A DNA stretch of 7,984 nt from Lentisphaeria bacterium UBA1791 (GTDB lineage: Bacteria > Verrucomicrobiota > Lentisphaeria > Victivallales > Victivallaceae): positions 1 to 7,984 of the forward strand of contig DCFZ01000013.1 of assembly GCA_002314455.1 (NCBI GenBank), written 5' to 3'. The translations under genes were made by a program, and so were the position numbers. Shown here one piece after another: positions 5,210 through 7,984 of this stretch. Below the pieces are notes generated by a model. That model worked only from the letters and a program-made list of their open reading frames with translations. It had not been told where the DNA came from and ran no database searches. The number at the start of each line of letters is the position of its first letter. Position 1 is the stretch's first letter.

Positions 5210-7498
5210 ATGATTCGTGCTTTTCTGGAATTCTGGCGCCGTTACCGCCATAAAAAGCGAAAGACGCGCACTTCCTTTGACATCGACCAGTTTGAAGGAA
5301 TGCTCAATCACAGCCCCGTGCCGGGGATCACGCTCCTCGTGCTGGTCTGGGCGATCTGCGCGTTGTTTCTGATCCTTGCCGTGAACCGGCGCAACGAGAC
5401 CCGCTGGCAGATCGGCGAAAGATCCCCGGTGACGCTTGCCGCCCGGTGCGATTTTGCCTACGAAGACCTCGAAGCCACTTCCGAAAAACGGGTCGCTTCG
5501 CGCAAGAAAGCGACGCTTTATTTTCAGATCGATCCGCAAAGAAGTCAGAAAATAAGCGACAATTTCGTCGAATTTCTCGATGCGGTCGAAGCGCGCAGCA
5601 ACGGCAAGGGCGTCGAAAACGTTTCCGACAGCCGTCGCGCCGCGAATCTCGCGACCGTGGATATGATCAAATTCATCGCGCCGCGCCGGGAATTGTTTCA
5701 GGCACGCGCCCAAAACGTCATCAACCGCGGCATTCTGTCGGATACTCTGCGGCAACGTTTCGGCAATCCCTACCGGCCGGTCAAGATCCGCGACCGCAAC
5801 GGCAACACCAACGTCGATCTGATCCCGCTCGGCAACTGCCCCGATTTGCGGACGGCGCTGGAGGAGATCTTTCTCAATAAGGAAAAAGAAGAGCTTTGCA
5901 GTGAATTCTGTCAGCTCATCACCCCGCTTTTTGGCGACAACGGCAACCTTTTCCCCGACGAAACCGCGATCGCCGATGCGGAAAAGGCGGCGGAAAACGT
6001 CGTCCCCGTTATGCGTCAGGTCAAAAAAGGCGATCCGCTGGTCGAGCGAGGCGGCGTCATCACCGCTGATCTCAAAGCCAAACTGGATGCCGAAAACCGG
6101 AATCTGCCCCGGAATTTCGAGTACAACATCCTGATCATCAACGCGGTCTGCGGGCTCGCTTTGCTCGCCATCGTATTGATCTATCTCGTCGTCCTGCGGC
6201 CGCAGATTGTCCGGCAACCCCGCGAAATGGCGGTCGCCGCGATCATCATCGCGTGTTCGCTCTGGTTCAACTATCTCGCGATCACTCACTTCGGCGATCT
6301 CCATCTCTTGCCGCAACTGGTCGTTTGCGCCGTACCGATGATCCTGCCGATGGCGCTTTTGGCGGTGACGCTCGGACTGCGCACCGCGTTTTGTTGCGGA
6401 TTTCTGACCGCGACGGTGACGACGCTGATGATCACTTCCGCCGGGCAGTCGCAGTTGTCGCTCGCCGTTCGCTGGCTTTTTATCGGCGGCGTCGGCGCGC
6501 TCGTCGTCCACCGCGTCGTGAGTTACCGCTCCTTTTTCGTGTGGGTCTTTTTCTCTTCGATCGTCTTGAACGCGTTTTTCAATTTGGACATCCTTTACTA
6601 CGCCGAAAATTGGGGGTACACGGAACTTCGGCAGACCGCCGTGCTGATCGTCGTCGTCGGCTTCCTCAGCGCGGTCATCGCGCTGGTGATGGTCTTTGTG
6701 CTCGAATTGCTCTTTAACCTCGACACCAATATGGCGTTGACCGTGCTCGCAAACCTGAACCACCCGCTGTTGGAAAGATTGAAGCGTCAGGCGCCCGGCA
6801 CGATGTTTCACAGTATCACCGTCGCAACGCTCGCCGAAGACGCCGCGATCGCGATCGGCGCCAATGCGCTCCGCGCAAAAGTCGGCGCGCTCTTTCACGA
6901 CGTCGGCAAACTCGGCATGCCGCAATATTTCACCGAAAACAACCGGGACGACAACAAACACCTTTTCCTCTCTCCCCGCATCAGCAGTCTGATCATCCGC
7001 GATCATGTTAAAAAAGGTCTGGAACTTGCGCGGCAATACCGGCTTTTCCGCTATGTCCGCGACGCGATCGCCACTCACCACGGCGACGACCTCGTCCAGT
7101 ACTTCTACAACAAGGCACTGAAAAAACAAAGAGAATCCGGCGAACCGGAAAGCCGCGTGCTCGAGTCGGAATTCCGCTACGACGGAACGCCGCCCAATCT
7201 GAAGGAATTGACGATCATCTGTCTGGCGGACGCCTGCGAAGCTGCATGCCGTTCGCTTTCCAACCCCTCGGAACCGCGCATCCGCGAAACCGTCGACAAA
7301 ATCATCACCAGCCGATTGCACGGCGGCCAGTTGCGCAATGCCGAACTGACGCTCGCCGAACTCGCCGTCGTCCGCAACTGTTTCATCAAAACATTGCTCA
7401 ATATCAATCACGGCAGAATCGCTTACAATATCGAGGAAAAACATGAATCAACTAACGATGGCGTGGAAGGTTCGCCCTCTGCCGAAACCGGAAAATAA
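5210..7498 (+). CDS. pgpH: 7TM-HD membrane c-di-AMP phosphodiesterase, PgpH family
   Basis: PgpH-type proteins hydrolyse the second messenger c-di-AMP to pApA with a metal-bound HD domain on the cytosolic side of the membrane. The 762-residue product has the full family architecture: a basic cytosolic N-terminus, TM1 (about 39-58), a large extracytoplasmic domain (about 59-304), seven further hydrophobic segments (starting near 305, 338, 364, 388, 418, 440 and 474, ending near 501), then an HD domain. Metal-ligand candidates are His534 (GTMFHS), His563-Asp564 (LFHDVGK), His599 (RDHV), His623-His624 (ATHHGD) and Asp673 (LADACEA). PQYFTEN (571-577) is a family signature. The start has AAGGAG at 5196-5201, 8 bases upstream, overlapping the end of phoH. 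The last 20 or so residues (after IAYNIEEK) are charged, unconserved-looking and encoded by the overlap with ybeY. No c-di-AMP cyclase gene is in the window, so activity is inferred from family. Confidence 0.93.
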   Translation: MIRAFLEFWRRYRHKKRKTRTSFDIDQFEGMLNHSPVPGITLLVLVWAICALFLILAVNRRNETRWQIGERSPVTLAARCDFAYEDLEATSEKRVASRKKATLYFQIDPQRSQKISDNFVEFLDAVEARSNGKGVENVSDSRRAANLATVDMIKFIAPRRELFQARAQNVINRGILSDTLRQRFGNPYRPVKIRDRNGNTNVDLIPLGNCPDLRTALEEIFLNKEKEELCSEFCQLITPLFGDNGNLFPDETAIADAEKAAENVVPVMRQVKKGDPLVERGGVITADLKAKLDAENRNLPRNFEYNILIINAVCGLALLAIVLIYLVVLRPQIVRQPREMAVAAIIIACSLWFNYLAITHFGDLHLLPQLVVCAVPMILPMALLAVTLGLRTAFCCGFLTATVTTLMITSAGQSQLSLAVRWLFIGGVGALVVHRVVSYRSFFVWVFFSSIVLNAFFNLDILYYAENWGYTELRQTAVLIVVVGFLSAVIALVMVFVLELLFNLDTNMALTVLANLNHPLLERLKRQAPGTMFHSITVATLAEDAAIAIGANALRAKVGALFHDVGKLGMPQYFTENNRDDNKHLFLSPRISSLIIRDHVKKGLELARQYRLFRYVRDAIATHHGDDLVQYFYNKALKKQRESGEPESRVLESEFRYDGTPPNLKELTIICLADACEAACRSLSNPSEPRIRETVDKIITSRLHGGQLRNAELTLAELAVVRNCFIKTLLNINHGRIAYNIEEKHESTNDGVEGSPSAETGK

Positions 7499-7931
7499 AA
7501 CACTCCGCCAATTTCTGCGCCGCGCCGCCGACCTCGCCGGATTGCCCCCTACCGATTGGGAACTCGAAGTGCTCTTTGTCGACGATCTCGCAATGGCACG
7601 CTACAATGAGGAAATCGTCGGCCACATCGGCACAACCGATGTGATTACACTTTCTTACTTTGAAGCCGATAGCCCCGTCTTTCCCGGCGATACCGGAATC
7701 CAGTTGATCGTGAACCCGCTCGCCGCTTTGCGTGAAGGCGAAAAACGGAAAAATTCCGATTACTCAACGGAACTTGCACGATATCTGATCCACGGCTTAA
7801 TTCATGCTACCGGTCGCAGCGATCTCGACCCGAAATCCCGAGCATCAATGCGACGCAGCGAATTGCGGATCTTACGACGGCTCGCCATAGAAAATATGGC
7901 GCCCCACACACTCTTCTCTAAAAATAAATAA
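7443..7931 (+). CDS. ybeY: YbeY-family endoribonuclease / rRNA maturation factor, divergent metal site
   Basis: YbeY is a metal-dependent endoribonuclease implicated in 16S rRNA 3'-end maturation and ribosome quality control. The 162-residue product has the family length and the order Asn55, TTDVITLSY (64-72), GDTGIQLIV (82-90) and the metal motif HGLIHATGRSD (117-127). The canonical site has three His (HGxLHLxGYDH). Here His117 and His121 are present, but the third position is Asp127 and the preceding Asp is Ser126. The conserved Arg of the NxxYR motif is Val59, and His61 and TDVIT appear instead, a pattern I recall from Bacteroidota/PVC YbeY proteins. The ATG at 7443 follows GAGG (7433-7436) by 6 bases and overlaps pgpH by 56 bases. 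An ATG at 7458 is an alternative. The phoH-pgpH-ybeY order is conserved in many bacteria, which supports the call. Confidence 0.88.
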   Translation: MNQLTMAWKVRPLPKPENKTLRQFLRRAADLAGLPPTDWELEVLFVDDLAMARYNEEIVGHIGTTDVITLSYFEADSPVFPGDTGIQLIVNPLAALREGEKRKNSDYSTELARYLIHGLIHATGRSDLDPKSRASMRRSELRILRRLAIENMAPHTLFSKNK

Positions 7932-7932
7932 T

Positions 7933-7966
7933 GGTGCGCAGCACCTTAAAATCCCGCGCAAGCGGG
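7933..7966. other. Two short hairpins downstream of ybeY
   Basis: GGTGC (7933-7937) pairs with GCACC (7941-7945) around GCA, and CCCGC (7953-7957) pairs with GCGGG (7962-7966) around a GCAA tetraloop of the GNRA type. No T run follows on the + strand, so this is not a convincing terminator for ybeY. On the minus strand the second hairpin is followed by ATTTTAA, a weak terminator shape for a gene coming from the right. A repeat element or the start of a structured RNA beyond the window edge are other options. The remaining bases to 7984 show no recognisable gene. Confidence 0.3.
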
Positions 7967-7984
7967 CGCCTGGGGCGAGCGCGA

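Noticed and set aside
5186..7444. 752-codon open frame on the minus strand across almost all of pgpH
   Set aside because: It is the antisense of a gene with clear domains. Its translation is a low-complexity mix of Asp, Arg, Glu and Gln without recognisable motifs, as expected when GC-rich codon use removes stop codons from the opposite strand.

Overview
The window is a co-directional (+ strand), gene-dense bacterial chromosomal segment of eight genes. It joins a type II fatty-acid synthesis cluster (fabD-fabG-acpP-fabF) to a housekeeping phoH-pgpH-ybeY module through a small LysM lipoprotein gene. Every long minus-strand open frame lies antisense to one of these genes and looks like a by-product of GC-rich codon use. 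No tRNA, rRNA, CRISPR array, insertion sequence or phage gene is visible.

Organism: the DNA is GC-rich in coding regions with AT-rich gaps, ribosome binding sites are Shine-Dalgarno type, and there is a predicted outer-surface or periplasmic lipoprotein. The YbeY is of the divergent type remembered from Bacteroidota and the Planctomycetes-Verrucomicrobia-Chlamydiae (PVC) group. A Gram-negative member of the PVC group, perhaps Lentisphaerota or Verrucomicrobiota, is my best guess. It is an inference from protein character only, with low to moderate confidence.

Layout: positions 1-112 hold a leader with a good sigma-70-type promoter (-35 at 61-66, -10 at 84-89). FabD (113-1039) and FabG (1045-1788) follow, 5 bases apart. 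The 161-base fabG-acpP gap holds a terminator-like hairpin, a new promoter (TTGACT, 17-base spacer, CATATT) and a 12-base palindrome in the leader, so acpP (1950-2192) probably has its own strong transcription. The 137-base acpP-fabF gap folds into a series of hairpins, the last followed by a T-rich run, and two of its helices are mutually exclusive. FabF (2330-3592), the LysM lipoprotein (3636-4235), PhoH (4245-5207), the 7TM-HD phosphodiesterase PgpH (5210-7498) and YbeY (7443-7931) then run with gaps of 43, 9 and 2 bases and finally a 56-base overlap, which points to one transcription unit with translational coupling. The last 53 bases contain two short hairpins.

How the genes work together: FabD loads malonyl units onto the acyl carrier protein, FabF condenses them with the growing chain, and FabG reduces the product, so the cluster supplies the elongation core of membrane lipid synthesis. 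PhoH (a P-loop ATPase of the YbeZ type) and YbeY (an endoribonuclease-family protein) are known partners in RNA metabolism. PgpH is a membrane c-di-AMP phosphodiesterase family member, whose signal is tied in other bacteria to osmotic and cell-wall homeostasis. The LysM lipoprotein between the two modules probably binds peptidoglycan.

I see no wholly new multi-gene system. The most unusual points are regulatory: a perfect 13-bp terminator-like inverted repeat inside the phoH reading frame, the structured acpP-fabF gap, and a YbeY whose third metal-ligand His is replaced by Asp.
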